From the NCBI RefSeq assembly GCF_001280015.1, contig NZ_LGDV01000096.1, positions 72,095 through 136,094 on the forward strand: 64,000 nucleotides of DNA. Direction: 5' to 3'. This DNA comes from Streptomyces sp. MMG1121 (GTDB lineage: Bacteria; Actinomycetota; Actinomycetes; Streptomycetales; Streptomycetaceae). How positions within the stretch are numbered: position 1 is the stretch's first letter; each line of letters starts with the position of its first letter. Under the pieces are notes generated by a model. It had not been told where the DNA came from. It worked only from the letters and a program-made list of their open reading frames with translations, and did no database searches. The position numbers and the translations under genes were made by a program. Positions 26,334-35,433 of this stretch are shown in pieces.

Positions 26334-27403
26334 TGGCCGACGAGCAGGACAAGTGGCTGAACCGTGAGACGGCGGAACGTCTGCTGCGCGGTGAGTCACT
26401 GGAAGCCGTCGACGCCCGCGCCCGTGAACAGGCCGAACGCCTTTCCGAGGCGCTCGGCGCGCTGTCCGCGCAGGCGGCTGCGGCCACCGGTGAACTCCCC
26501 GGCGAACAGGCCGCCCTCGCCGCGTTCCGCAAGGCCCGCGAAGCCGCCGAGGCAGAGCGGACCGCCGCCGCCCTCACCGCCGACACCCCCGGCCGGCGCT
26601 CCGGCGCGGCCGCCCCGCCCGCCGACGCGGGCCTGATCCGCATCGGCAACCCGGCCCGCACGGCCCGTACCGGAATCCCGGTCCGCCGTACCCGCTGGGC
26701 CCGGCCGACGCGCCTGGCGCTCGCCGCGGTGGTGACCGCGGGCACGCTCGGCGGGGTCGCCATGGCCGCCGGTGGCGGGGTGCTGCCCACGTTCGGGACC
26801 GAGCAGCCCGGCCCCGACGCCTCCGCCGACCGGACCTCCGGGACGCCGCTCGCCTCGGTCTCGCCGTCGGCCCCCACGGGCCCCGGTCCGGGGGGGCCGG
26901 GCGGCAGCACGGGCGCGCCCCCGGGCGGCGGCGCCTCCGGCACGGCCACCGGACCGGACAACGGCCCGGGCGGCAGCGCCACTGTGGGCCCGGGGGACCC
27001 CGCCGGGGGACCGGGCGGCCGGTGGCGGGACTTCGCCGGGGCCTGCCGGGACATCCGCGACGGCAAGCAACCGGACTCCGGCCGTATGCGCGCGCTGGAG
27101 GACCTGGCCGGCGGATCCGCGCGGGTGAGCCGCTACTGCAAGGTGATCCTGACCGCCGTCGACTCGCCGGCCGGCGGGGCGCACGGCGGCAAGGGCGACG
27201 GTGGCGACCAGGGAAGAGACCTGGGCAAGGACAAGGGCAAGGGCGACAACACGGGCAAGGGGAACGGCAAAGGCGGTGACGAGGACGGCCAGGGCGGTGA
27301 CGACGACAGCCACCGTGGCGACGGCGGCCGGCACAGCAAGGGCCGGCTGCACCGCGACGCCGTTCGTCGCGCTCTGCCCTCATCCGTAGCACACCCCCTC
27401 TGA
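26333..27403 (+). CDS. Membrane protein with cytoplasmic helical domain, putative anti-sigma factor
   Basis: A 356-residue protein translationally coupled to the upstream sigma factor. Cytoplasmic N-terminal ~110 residues are Ala/Glu-rich helices (WLNRETAERLLRGESLEAVDARAREQAERL), then one membrane helix (LALAAVVTAGTLGGVAMAAGG, about residues 126-146), a Pro/Gly/Ser-rich stretch, a short domain with Cys pairs (FAGACRDIRDGK and VSRYCKVIL), and a repetitive Lys/Gly/Asp tail before RALPSSVAHPL. Position and topology suggest an anti-sigma factor with an extracytoplasmic sensor; no HxxxCxxC zinc motif is present, so this rests on context. ATG 26333 is preceded by AAGGA. Confidence 0.75.
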   Translation: MADEQDKWLNRETAERLLRGESLEAVDARAREQAERLSEALGALSAQAAAATGELPGEQAALAAFRKAREAAEAERTAAALTADTPGRRSGAAAPPADAGLIRIGNPARTARTGIPVRRTRWARPTRLALAAVVTAGTLGGVAMAAGGGVLPTFGTEQPGPDASADRTSGTPLASVSPSAPTGPGPGGPGGSTGAPPGGGASGTATGPDNGPGGSATVGPGDPAGGPGGRWRDFAGACRDIRDGKQPDSGRMRALEDLAGGSARVSRYCKVILTAVDSPAGGAHGGKGDGGDQGRDLGKDKGKGDNTGKGNGKGGDEDGQGGDDDSHRGDGGRHSKGRLHRDAVRRALPSSVAHPL

Positions 27404-27545
27404 CCTGCGATTTCGTAAGCGGCGAAAATTTTTCGGCGCGAGGTGTGACGTTTCTGGAGCCCGTGGCGCAGTACAGAGTGAGCCGACTGGTCATCGGCCG
27501 TCGCACTGAGCCGGGGTTCCCCCCGTACCCACGGCTCGTGCACTC

Positions 27546-27584
27546 GGCGCGGGCGGGACACGTTCCCCCGGTCCCGCCCGCGCC
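27546..27584. terminator. Bidirectional hairpin terminator
   Basis: A perfect 14-bp stem (27546-27559 paired with 27571-27584) around an 11-base loop lies between the convergent membrane-protein gene (ends 27403) and the L,D-transpeptidase gene (ends 27599). In the rest of this ~195-bp spacer I see a near-palindrome CGAAAATTTTTCG at 27423-27435 and no convincing gene. Confidence 0.8.
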
Positions 27585-27598
27585 CGTATCTCCCTTCC

Positions 27599-28423
27599 TC
27601 ACCAGTGGACGACGACCTTGTCGCCCACCCTCACCTGAGCGAACAGCTGCTTGATCGCGCTCTCGTCGCGGACGTTCACACAACCGTGCGAGGCGCCCGC
27701 ATAGCCGCGCGCCGCGAAGTCGGACGAGTAGTGCACCGCCTGCCCGCCGCTGAAGAACATCGCGTACGGCATCGGCGAGTGGTAGAGCGTGGACGTCCAG
27801 GTCCGGGCCTTCCAGAAGATGTGGAAGACACCCTCCCGGGTCGGCGTGTACTGCGCGCCGAACCGCACCGACATGGTCGACACGGTCCGCCCGTCGACCA
27901 TCCAGCGCAGCGTCCGCGTCGTCTTGTCGATGCACAGCACACGCCCGGTCAGACAGCGCACGTCGGGCGCCCCGGCCGGCTGACCGCCCATCGGATACAG
28001 CTCCCAGGTGCCCGGCGTGTGCGTCATCCCGACCAGCAACTGCCAGGTGACGGTGTCCGTCCGCCCGGTCCGCGCCAGCCCGCGCTTGCTCTGGAACCCC
28101 TGGACGGCCCGCTCGGTCAGATGGCCGTACGACCCCGTCGGCCCGTCGGACAGCCAGTACAGCTGGCGCAGCCGGGCCTGGAGTTCCCGCACGCCCGGCC
28201 CGCTGTCCCCGCGCGACCACAGGACGCGGGGCGCCGGCCTGACGGGCGGGGCCGGGGGCGGGGCCGTCCAGGTGGTGACGGAGCTCCGGCTCGACGGCAG
28301 CCGGACATGCACCGGGAGTCCGCGCTTGCCGTCGGTGCCCGCCGGCTGCACGGTGCAGCCGGCGAGGGCGGCGAGGGTGACGCAGGAGACGAGTGCGGCG
28401 GTGAGTGAGCCCCTGATCCTCAT
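27599..28423 (-). CDS. L,D-transpeptidase (YkuD) with peptidoglycan-binding domain, lipoprotein
   Basis: A 274-residue cell-wall enzyme. Lipobox LAGC lies near residue 22, followed by a Pro-rich linker, a PG_binding_1 domain ([19 protein letters not shown]...[19 protein letters not shown]) and a C-terminal YkuD domain with the catalytic [12 protein letters not shown] motif and the upstream His in QAVHYSSDF. Such enzymes form 3-3 cross-links or attach proteins to peptidoglycan. Start ATG 28423 gives the lipoprotein signal; the ribosome site is weak. It is divergent from the mutase gene. Confidence 0.92.
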   Translation of the reverse strand: MRIRGSLTAALVSCVTLAALAGCTVQPAGTDGKRGLPVHVRLPSSRSSVTTWTAPPPAPPVRPAPRVLWSRGDSGPGVRELQARLRQLYWLSDGPTGSYGHLTERAVQGFQSKRGLARTGRTDTVTWQLLVGMTHTPGTWELYPMGGQPAGAPDVRCLTGRVLCIDKTTRTLRWMVDGRTVSTMSVRFGAQYTPTREGVFHIFWKARTWTSTLYHSPMPYAMFFSGGQAVHYSSDFAARGYAGASHGCVNVRDESAIKQLFAQVRVGDKVVVHW

Positions 28424-28504
28424 GCCGGAGATGCTTCCCCGCGTGACCGCCGCCGAACTACGGGGCATGGTGAGGAGGGGCCACAACGTACGGCGGAGGC
28501 ATCC

Positions 28505-30085
28505 ATGGCGCGTGAGTCGGAGTCCGGTCTGCCGATCGAGCCGGTCTACGGGCCGGCCGACCTGACCGGCTGGGACCCGGTCCGCAGACTGGGCGAACCG
28601 GGCGGCTACCCGTTCACCCGCGGGGTCTACCCGACCATGTACACCGGCCGCCCCTGGACCATGCGCCAGTACGCCGGATTCGGCACGGCCGCCGAGTCCA
28701 ACGCCCGCTACCGGCAGCTGATCGCGCACGGCACCACGGGCCTGTCCGTCGCCTTCGACCTGCCCACCCAGATGGGTCACGACTCCGACGCGCCCCTCGC
28801 GCACGGCGAGGTCGGCAAGGTCGGTGTGGCGGTCGACTCGGTCGAGGACATGCGGGTGCTGTTCGACGGCATCCCCCTGGACCGGGTCTCGACGTCCATG
28901 ACGATCAACGCCCCGGCGGCCCTGCTGCTGCTCCTGTACCAACTGGTGGCGGAGGAACAGGGGATCGGCGCGGACCGGCTGACCGGCACCGTCCAGAACG
29001 ACGTCCTCAAGGAGTACATCGCGCGCGGGACGTACATCTTCCCGCCGAAGCCGTCGCTGCGCCTGACCGCCGACATCTTCAGGTACTGCACCGCCGAGAT
29101 CCCGAAGTGGAACACGATCTCGATCTCCGGCTACCACATGGCCGAGGCGGGCGCCTCGCCCGTGCAGGAGATCGCGTTCACGCTCGCCGACGGCATCGAG
29201 TACGTCCGTACGGCGGTGGCGGCGGGCATGGACGTCGACGACTTCGCGCCACGGCTGTCCTTCTTCTTCGTGGCCCGTACGACGCTGCTGGAGGAGATCG
29301 CCAAGTTCCGCGCGGCGCGCCGGATCTGGGCGCGGGTGATGAGGGAGGAGTTCGGTGCGGAGAACCCCAAGTCGCTGATGCTGCGCTTCCACACCCAGAC
29401 GGCCGGTGTCCAGCTGACCGCGCAGCAGCCGGAGGTGAACCTCGTCCGGGTCGCCGTCCAGGCGCTGGGCGCGGTCCTCGGCGGGACCCAGTCGCTGCAC
29501 ACCAACTCCTTCGACGAGGCGATCGCGCTGCCGACGGACAAGAGCGCACGGCTGGCGCTGCGCACCCAGCAGGTGCTGGCGTACGAGACGGACGTGACCG
29601 CGACGGTCGACCCCTTCGCCGGCTCCTACGCGGTGGAGCGGCTGACGGACGAGGTGGAGGCGGCGGCCGTCGCTCTGATGTGCCGGGTCGAGGACTTCGG
29701 GGGCGCGGTGGCGGCGATCGAGCGGGGTTTCCAGAAGGCCGAGATCGAGCGCAACGCGTACCGCATCGCCCAGGAGACCGACTCGGGCGAGCGGGTGGTC
29801 GTGGGCGTCAACCGCTTCCGGCTGGACGAGGAGGAGCCCTATACGCCGCTGCGGGTGGACCCGGAGATCGAGGCCCGGCAGACGCGGCGGCTGCAGCGGC
29901 TGCGGGCGGAGCGGGACCAGGGGGCGGTGGACTCGGCGCTGGCCGCGCTGAAGAAGGCGGCGGAGGGCACGGACAACGTGCTGTATCCGATGAAGGAGGC
30001 GCTGCGGGCCCGGGCCTCGGTGGGAGAGGTGTGCAACGCGCTGCGGGAGGTGTGGGGTCGGTACGTGCCCAGCGACACCTTCTGA
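28505..30085 (+). CDS. Methylmalonyl-CoA mutase catalytic (large) chain without B12 domain
   Basis: A 526-residue acyl-CoA mutase TIM barrel. Specificity residues match methylmalonyl-CoA mutase: Tyr56 in RQYAGF (isobutyryl-CoA mutase has Phe) and Arg174 in [11 protein letters not shown] (Gln in isobutyryl-CoA mutase). [16 protein letters not shown] and [19 protein letters not shown] are further family signatures. Full-length mutases are about 720 residues with a C-terminal cobalamin-binding domain; here that domain is missing and no separate B12-binding subunit or meaB is nearby, so a partner must be encoded elsewhere. It interconverts succinyl- and methylmalonyl-CoA, supplying polyketide extender units. 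Confidence 0.88.
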   Translation: MARESESGLPIEPVYGPADLTGWDPVRRLGEPGGYPFTRGVYPTMYTGRPWTMRQYAGFGTAAESNARYRQLIAHGTTGLSVAFDLPTQMGHDSDAPLAHGEVGKVGVAVDSVEDMRVLFDGIPLDRVSTSMTINAPAALLLLLYQLVAEEQGIGADRLTGTVQNDVLKEYIARGTYIFPPKPSLRLTADIFRYCTAEIPKWNTISISGYHMAEAGASPVQEIAFTLADGIEYVRTAVAAGMDVDDFAPRLSFFFVARTTLLEEIAKFRAARRIWARVMREEFGAENPKSLMLRFHTQTAGVQLTAQQPEVNLVRVAVQALGAVLGGTQSLHTNSFDEAIALPTDKSARLALRTQQVLAYETDVTATVDPFAGSYAVERLTDEVEAAAVALMCRVEDFGGAVAAIERGFQKAEIERNAYRIAQETDSGERVVVGVNRFRLDEEEPYTPLRVDPEIEARQTRRLQRLRAERDQGAVDSALAALKKAAEGTDNVLYPMKEALRARASVGEVCNALREVWGRYVPSDTF

Positions 30086-30115
30086 GTGTCGTACCCCCGT
30101 GCGACACTGCTTCTC

Positions 30116-30766
30116 ATGTTCGGCGTCATCGATCTCCCCACCTATCTGGCAGGGCTCGCCCTGATCGTCCTGCTGCCCGGTCCCAACTCGCTGTACGTGC
30201 TGTCCGTCGCCGCACGGCGCGGTGTGCGGGCCGGGTACACCGCCGCCGCGGGCGTGTTCTGCGGGGACACCGTGCTGATGACGCTGTCCGCCGCGGGCGT
30301 CGCCTCCCTGCTGAAGGCCAACGCCCTGCTGTTCGGGATCGTGAAGTACGCCGGCGCGGGATATCTCACCTGGCTGGCGATCGGGATGCTGCGGTCCGCC
30401 TGGCAGATGTGGCGGACGCGGCAGGAGAAGGCCGTGGAGGAGGCGGCGCCCGCGCGGGTCGCCGAGGAGCGGCCCTTCGGACGGGCCCTCGTCGTCAGCC
30501 TCTTCAACCCCAAGGCGATCCTGTTCTTCATCGCCTTCTTCGTGCAGTTCGTCGACCCGGGCTACGCCTACCCGGCCCTCTCCTTCGCCATCCTCGGTGC
30601 CTTCGGACAGCTGGCCAGCTTCCTCTACCTCAGCACGCTGATATTCGGTGGAACCCGCCTGGCCGCCGCCTTCCGGCGCCGCAGGCGGCTGTCGGCCACG
30701 GCGACTTCGGCGGCGGGCGCGCTGTTCCTCGGCTTCGCCGTGAAGCTGTCGCTGGCCGGTTCGTAG
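30116..30766 (+). CDS. LeuE-type LysE-family amino acid exporter
   Basis: A 216-residue membrane protein with about six helices, matching E. coli LeuE through VLLPGPNSLYVLSVAARRGVRAGY, GVFCGDTVLM, VKYAGAGYLTWLA and SLFNPKAILFFIAFFVQFVDP. LysE/RhtB proteins export amino acids; LeuE exports leucine and analogues. Start ATG 30116 (MFGVIDLP) agrees with the LeuE start; no strong Shine-Dalgarno site. It lies 30 bp after the mutase gene and converges with the monooxygenase gene, 10 bp away. Confidence 0.87.
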   Translation: MFGVIDLPTYLAGLALIVLLPGPNSLYVLSVAARRGVRAGYTAAAGVFCGDTVLMTLSAAGVASLLKANALLFGIVKYAGAGYLTWLAIGMLRSAWQMWRTRQEKAVEEAAPARVAEERPFGRALVVSLFNPKAILFFIAFFVQFVDPGYAYPALSFAILGAFGQLASFLYLSTLIFGGTRLAAAFRRRRRLSATATSAAGALFLGFAVKLSLAGS

Positions 30767-30776
30767 CCGGCCGGCC

Positions 30777-32150
30777 TCACAGGCCGACCCGGGACAGATA
30801 GGCCCGCAGTCCTTCCGTCGTATCGCCGGCCCAGCCCACGTAGCCGTCCGGGCGGATCAGGAAGACACCCGGGCCGTACGACGGCGGTGCCGACGGCAGG
30901 ACCCGTACCCCGGTCGCGGGCGGGGTGGTGGCGCCCAGCAGCGTCCAGTGCGGCCCCCTGAACGCATCGAAGAGGCGTACGCCGTCGACCGTGCCGTCGG
31001 GGGCGCGGTCGCCCGCCCGGAGCGGGCCGGGGTGCGGGCGGCTCTCCTCGGCCAGGGGTGACTCCCGGTATCCGAGGTCGAGTTGGACCGTGGCCTTGCC
31101 GCGGCGTACCTCGCCGCGGTGGACGCCGGTCGACAGGTCGAGCATGGCCGCCGCGGTCGCCCGCCGCTCCTCCTCGTAGGTGTCGAGGAGGGATTCCGCG
31201 GCGCCGTCCCGGAGCACCGCGGCCAGTTTCCAGCCCAGGTTGTAGGCGTCCTGGACACTGGTGTTCAGGCCCTGGCCGCCGGCCGGGGAGTGGACGTGGG
31301 CCGCGTCGCCCGCGAGGAAGACCCGGCCGACCCGGAACCGGTCCGCGAGGGCCGCGCGCGGGCGGAACTCGGACGCCCAGCGCAGCTCGGTGATGTCGTC
31401 GGCGCCGAGGTGCGAGTACGCGGCGACCAGCTTGCGGATGCCGTCGAGGGTCAGGTCGGGTTGCGTGCCCTCCGCGAGACGGGCCTGGAGCTGGAAGTAC
31501 TCCGTCCCGGCCAGCGGGCACAGCACGACGCCGGTGTCGTCGGAGTCCATGAACGCGTGCCAGGAGTCGCGGTCCAGGCCCCGCACCCCTACGTCCGCCA
31601 CCAGGAACGGCGCCGGGTCGACCGTCTCTCCGGCCATCGCCACGCCCACCGCGCGCCGGACCGCCGAGCGTCCCCCGTCGGCCGCGACGACGTACCGCGC
31701 GCGGAGCGTCGTACCGTCGGCGAAGTGCGCGCTCACGCCGTCCGCGTCCTGCTCCAGGCCCGTCAGCTCGCGCCCGAAGGCGACCTCGCCGCCCAGCTCC
31801 ACCAGCCGCGCGTACAGCACCTCCTGGGTGCGCCACTGGGCGACCATCAGCGGCTCGGTGTACGGCGCGCCCTCGTCGGCCTCGAACGGCTCGAACACCG
31901 GCTCCTCGCCGACCCGCTCGCCGTCCTTCCAGGTCGTCCGCGGCGGATACGGCCCGCCCGCCGCGCGGATCGCCGCCAGCACGCCCAGGTCGTCGAAGAC
32001 CTCCTGGGTGCGCGGCTGGATCCCCTTGCCGCGGGAGCCGGGGAACAGCCGCTCGGACCGCTCCACGACCAGCGCCGCCACCCCGCGCCGCGCGAGGTCG
32101 ATGCCGAGCGCCAGACCGGTCGGACCCGCACCCACGATCAGAACATCCAT
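30777..32150 (-). CDS. FAD-dependent aromatic monooxygenase (PheA/TfdB type)
   Basis: A 457-residue class A flavoprotein hydroxylase. Motifs: GxGxxG in VLIVGAGPTGLALGIDLARRG (residues 4-24), the DG motif in VVAADGGRSAVRR, and the GD motif in VFLAGDAAHVHSPAGGQGLNTSVQDAYNLGWKL, with a C-terminal thioredoxin-like region. The family hydroxylates phenolic or polyketide substrates and includes rifampicin-inactivating enzymes; no specific substrate is assignable. It is divergent from a TetR gene, with two mirrored operators in the spacer, so it is very likely repressed by that TetR and induced by its own substrate. Confidence 0.9.
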   Translation of the reverse strand: MDVLIVGAGPTGLALGIDLARRGVAALVVERSERLFPGSRGKGIQPRTQEVFDDLGVLAAIRAAGGPYPPRTTWKDGERVGEEPVFEPFEADEGAPYTEPLMVAQWRTQEVLYARLVELGGEVAFGRELTGLEQDADGVSAHFADGTTLRARYVVAADGGRSAVRRAVGVAMAGETVDPAPFLVADVGVRGLDRDSWHAFMDSDDTGVVLCPLAGTEYFQLQARLAEGTQPDLTLDGIRKLVAAYSHLGADDITELRWASEFRPRAALADRFRVGRVFLAGDAAHVHSPAGGQGLNTSVQDAYNLGWKLAAVLRDGAAESLLDTYEEERRATAAAMLDLSTGVHRGEVRRGKATVQLDLGYRESPLAEESRPHPGPLRAGDRAPDGTVDGVRLFDAFRGPHWTLLGATTPPATGVRVLPSAPPSYGPGVFLIRPDGYVGWAGDTTEGLRAYLSRVGL

Positions 32151-32169
32151 CGCATTTTTCCTCTTCTTC

Positions 32170-32184
32170 CTTAACAGCGTTAAG
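32170..32184. promoter_or_regulatory. TetR operator copy 1 (CTTAACAGCGTTAAG)
   Basis: A near-perfect palindrome lying 20 bp upstream of the monooxygenase start. It is the exact reverse complement of the second copy at 32207-32221. Binding by the adjacent TetR protein is inferred. Confidence 0.75.
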
Positions 32185-32206
32185 TGCCGTCGCCGACGAG
32201 AATGCC

Positions 32207-32221
32207 CTTAACGCTGTTAAG
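32207..32221. promoter_or_regulatory. TetR operator copy 2 (CTTAACGCTGTTAAG)
   Basis: The second palindrome ends 9 bp before the TetR start codon and 37 bp (centre to centre) from the first copy, consistent with autoregulation plus repression of the divergent gene. Confidence 0.75.
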
Positions 32222-32230
32222 CTGTCAAGC

Positions 32231-32881
32231 GTGAGTACGGAACGAAGGGCGCCCCTGGACCGCGCGAAGGTCGCGGACACCGCGCTGCGGCTGCTGAACG
32301 AGACCGGACTGGACGGCCTGACCCTGCGCGGCATCGCCCGCGAGCTGGAGGTGAAGGCGCCCGCGCTCTACTGGCACTTCAAGGACAAACAGGCGCTGCT
32401 CGACGAGATGGCGACGCAGATGCAGCGGCGGATGGCCGCCGACGCGGCGCTCGATCCCGCCGACACCTGGCAGGAGCGGCTGACGAAGGTCAACCGAGGA
32501 CTGCGGGCCGCGCTGCTCGGCTACCGCGACGGCGCCAAGGTCTACAGCGGATCCCGCTTCACGGGCACGGACCACGCCCCCGCCCTGGAGGCGCACCTGC
32601 GGCTGCTGACCCAGGCCGGGTTCGCCCTCGCCCAGGCGGTCGACGCGGCCCGGACGGCGAACGCGTACACCATCGGCTTCGTCACCGAGGAACAGGGCGT
32701 GCGACCCCTGCCGGGCGAGCGCCGGGAGGGGTTCGACGTCGAGGACCGGGCCCGGCGGCTGGCCGACTTCCCGCTCGCGGCGGCGGCCGGCGAGCTGCTC
32801 TTCGACGACTACGACCGCCAGTTCGACGAGGGACTGGCGGTCGTGATCGCGGGGATCGGGGCGCGCTACCGGGTCGGCTGA
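32231..32881 (+). CDS. TetR-family repressor with TetR_C-type ligand domain
   Basis: A 216-residue protein closer to tetracycline repressor than most family members: LDRAKVADTALRLLNETGLDGLTLRGIARELEVKAPALYWHFKDKQALLDEMA is the DNA-binding domain (about residues 8-60), and the C-terminal region AYTIGFVTEEQGV resembles the TetR_C domain. Start GTG 32231. It is divergent from the flavin monooxygenase, and the spacer has two copies of TTAACNGCGTTAA-like palindromes. Its 3' end overlaps the convergent acyltransferase gene by 16 bp. Confidence 0.92.
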   Translation: MSTERRAPLDRAKVADTALRLLNETGLDGLTLRGIARELEVKAPALYWHFKDKQALLDEMATQMQRRMAADAALDPADTWQERLTKVNRGLRAALLGYRDGAKVYSGSRFTGTDHAPALEAHLRLLTQAGFALAQAVDAARTANAYTIGFVTEEQGVRPLPGERREGFDVEDRARRLADFPLAAAAGELLFDDYDRQFDEGLAVVIAGIGARYRVG

Positions 32882-34020
32882 GCGGCCTCGGCATCGACCG
32901 GACGCGGCTTCAGCGCGCGCTTGAGGCGCGGCCCGAACGGCTTCTCGACGAAGCGGTGGATCAGCCACGCCAGCACCAGCATGCCGAGCACCGTCACGGC
33001 GAGCGTCGGCCACGGCGGCAGGCCGAGGCCCCGGTGCAGCACCCGGATGACGAACCAGCCCAGGTGCTCATGGACCAGGTAGAACGGGTACGTCAGCGCG
33101 CCGGCCGTGACCAGCCAGCGCCAGGAGGCCCAGCGGGTCCAGCCCAGCGCCACGGCGGCGACGGCCGCGTAGGCGACGGTGACGATCGCGATGACGACGT
33201 ACGGGTTCCGGTGCGGGTGCGGGCCCCACAGACCGTGGGTGGCCTCGCTCTGCGCGAGCAGCCAGGACATCGCGACGATGCCCCACGCGAGCAGGTCGCT
33301 GCCGAAGCGGTGGATCAGGTACAGCGCCAGACCGCCGACGAAGAAGGGCGCGTACTCGGGCATGATGATCTGGTTCAGCAGCTCGTTCGAGGACGAGTTG
33401 CACAGCACGCCCGCCAGCGTCCAGACGCAGGCGAACAGCACCACCCGGCGGTAGGTCACCCCGCGCAGGACGACGAGCAGCGCGAACAGCACGTAGAAAC
33501 GGACCTCGACCCAGAGCGTCCAGCACACGCCGAGGACCCGGGTCGCGCCCATCGGCTGCTGGAGCATCGTCAGATTGACCAGGAACTCGTCCAGCCGGAC
33601 CGCGTGGACCACGGCGGGCAGGGCCAGGGACGCTCCGGTGATCAGGAACAGGGCCACCCAGTAGGCGGGGTAGAGGCGCGCGATCCGGGAGCGGAAGAAG
33701 TCGCCGAGGGTGCGGCCCCAGCTGCTCATGCAGATCACGAAACCGCTGATGACGAAGAAGAACTGCACCCCGAAATTGCCGTAGACGGCCGCCCGGGACA
33801 GCGTCGGGAAGATATGGGCCGGGCTGCCGTGCCAGGATGCGGAGACCGTGCCTCCGCGTCCGGTGTAGTGGTAGAGGCAGACCATCAGGGCGGCCACGAG
33901 CCGCAGGCCGTCCAGAGCCAGCAGACGGCTCCCGCGCCCCCCGGACGAGGCGGGGGCGGCAGCCGTCCGGGATATGAGAGGGCCGGGTGCGGCGGCGAGG
34001 CCCGGGGGTGAAGCAGCCAT
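32866..34020 (-). CDS. Acyltransferase-3 family membrane O-acyltransferase
   Basis: A 384-residue integral membrane protein with about ten helices. Family features: LLALDGLRLVAALMVCLYHYTGRGG near residues 32-56 with the catalytic-type His, FGVQFFFVISGFVICMSSWG, and a basic C-terminal end FVEKPFGPRLKRALKPR. AT3 proteins transfer acetyl or similar groups to surface sugars or antibiotics. It is the most distal gene of the minus-strand part of the surface-glycan locus, 78 bp after the polysialyltransferase-like gene, so it may O-acylate the polymer. The start at ATG 34020 has an Ala/Pro-rich leader. Confidence 0.88.
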   Translation of the reverse strand: MAASPPGLAAAPGPLISRTAAAPASSGGRGSRLLALDGLRLVAALMVCLYHYTGRGGTVSASWHGSPAHIFPTLSRAAVYGNFGVQFFFVISGFVICMSSWGRTLGDFFRSRIARLYPAYWVALFLITGASLALPAVVHAVRLDEFLVNLTMLQQPMGATRVLGVCWTLWVEVRFYVLFALLVVLRGVTYRRVVLFACVWTLAGVLCNSSSNELLNQIIMPEYAPFFVGGLALYLIHRFGSDLLAWGIVAMSWLLAQSEATHGLWGPHPHRNPYVVIAIVTVAYAAVAAVALGWTRWASWRWLVTAGALTYPFYLVHEHLGWFVIRVLHRGLGLPPWPTLAVTVLGMLVLAWLIHRFVEKPFGPRLKRALKPRPVDAEAAQPTR

Positions 34021-34098
34021 GTGCGGTTTCCTTCCAGAGTCGGTTTCACGGCCGGCCGCCGATGGCTCGCCGGCCGCGTGCGGCCCGCTGCCCGCCCG

Positions 34099-35433
34099 CT
34101 AACCCCGTGCGCCCCGGCGCAGACTGCGGGCCTTGCGCGCCACCCGGCGGACCGTGGCGTTGCGCGGGATGAACGCCAGCTGGGCGGGCACCCCGCCCGG
34201 CAGGGCCAGCGAGGTCAGCCGCCGGCGCTTGAAGTAGCGCAGGGTCCGCGCGTTCTGGTGCTTCGCCAGCCAGTGTTCGACCTCCGGGCGCAGCCTCGGC
34301 AGGATCTTCGGCTGCATCGCGAAGCCCACCGCGCGCACCAGGGAGCCGAGCGCCTCGACGTCCATGCCCTGGCGCTGTTCCGTGACGGCGGCGCGTTCGC
34401 CCAGGTCGGGCAGCAGCGCGTCGACGATGGTGACCGGGATCCGGTTGCTGTTCTCGTACGGCGTCAGCTGCTCCAGCAGCAGTTCGGTGCCGATCCGGGC
34501 GACGGGCAGGCCGTAGAGGGCCTTCGCCGTGAGCAGGGCGGTGGAGAAGCAGCCGACGACCAGCGCGGGACGCATCCGCTGGTACAGCACCTCGGCCAGG
34601 ACCGGGGTGTCGAGCACGGTCAGCTCGACCTTCAGCTTCCGCGCCTCCTGCTCCAGGGAGCGGGTGAAGCTCGCCGGTGCGGACGGGTGCGGCTTGAACA
34701 CCACCTTGGTGTGCCCGAGCGCGGCCGCGCCCTTCAGCATCCGCACATGCAGGTTCTCCTCCTGTTCGGCGGTGAGGATCTCCAGCGCCGACAGGTACTG
34801 GCCCAGCAGCAGCGCCGGCTCCTCGATGGCCGGCAACTCGACGTCCACGGGCGCGAGTTCGGCGAGCACCTTGGTGAAGTCCGCGGTCGGCACCAGCTCG
34901 TCGGGCACACCGAACTCGGTGAGCAGCAGCGGCTTCAGGCCCGGCACCAGGTCCAGGTGCAGCACCCGGTCCACCCGGGTGCCGACCAGCGGGTCGATCT
35001 TGTTGCGGGTGGGACCGTAGCTCATCAGACCGTCGGCGTAGACCGTCACCGGGGCGCCGGTGAAGATCTGGCCGAGCGCCAGGGAGGGGTTGACCTGGAT
35101 CGACTCGACGACCAACTCCACGTCGTCCTCGCCCAGTCGCCACTCGTGGCGCAGGAAGCGTTCCCACAGCGGCATGTCGTCCACGCGCGGTGCCCAGCCG
35201 CCCGGGTGGAACGGGAAGATCGTCTCGTTGTACGAGATCACGTCGTCGAACCGGTCGCGCAGCTTCTCGAAACCGGGCGCCTCGTCCAGGCCGGGCGTCG
35301 TCTCCGGGGTGGCCGCGTTGTTGCAGACCAGCAGGATCCGCCGGTCGGCCGGGCGGAAGCAGCCGGAGTCCAGGGCGGCGGCGAGCGTGGCCGTGCCGTA
35401 CAGCGTCGACGCCTGGAAGATCTGGGTGGTCAC
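34099..35433 (-). CDS. Polysialyltransferase-family glycosyltransferase
   Basis: A 444-residue protein resembling the alpha-2,8-polysialyltransferase family (POLYSIALTRANS). The start FQASTLYGTATLAAALDSG and the internal HTKVVFKPHPSAPASF with the His-Pro motif used for CMP-sugar binding in bacterial sialyltransferases, followed by a Ser/Thr patch at ALVVGCFSTALLTAK, support this. The start GTG 35433 overlaps the GT2 stop in a GTGA arrangement. In context it would polymerise a CMP-activated nonulosonic acid, probably Kdn-like. Whether it builds a homopolymer or adds single residues is not decidable here. Confidence 0.82.
   Translation of the reverse strand: MTTQIFQASTLYGTATLAAALDSGCFRPADRRILLVCNNAATPETTPGLDEAPGFEKLRDRFDDVISYNETIFPFHPGGWAPRVDDMPLWERFLRHEWRLGEDDVELVVESIQVNPSLALGQIFTGAPVTVYADGLMSYGPTRNKIDPLVGTRVDRVLHLDLVPGLKPLLLTEFGVPDELVPTADFTKVLAELAPVDVELPAIEEPALLLGQYLSALEILTAEQEENLHVRMLKGAAALGHTKVVFKPHPSAPASFTRSLEQEARKLKVELTVLDTPVLAEVLYQRMRPALVVGCFSTALLTAKALYGLPVARIGTELLLEQLTPYENSNRIPVTIVDALLPDLGERAAVTEQRQGMDVEALGSLVRAVGFAMQPKILPRLRPEVEHWLAKHQNARTLRYFKRRRLTSLALPGGVPAQLAFIPRNATVRRVARKARSLRRGARG

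Noticed and set aside
27445..27654. Short plus-strand frame between the anti-sigma-like gene and the transpeptidase
   Set aside because: It runs through a strong terminator hairpin and into the transpeptidase gene; no ribosome site or domain.
29107..30801. 564-codon plus-strand frame overlapping the mutase and LeuE genes
   Set aside because: Gly/Arg-rich shadow frame of two well-supported genes.
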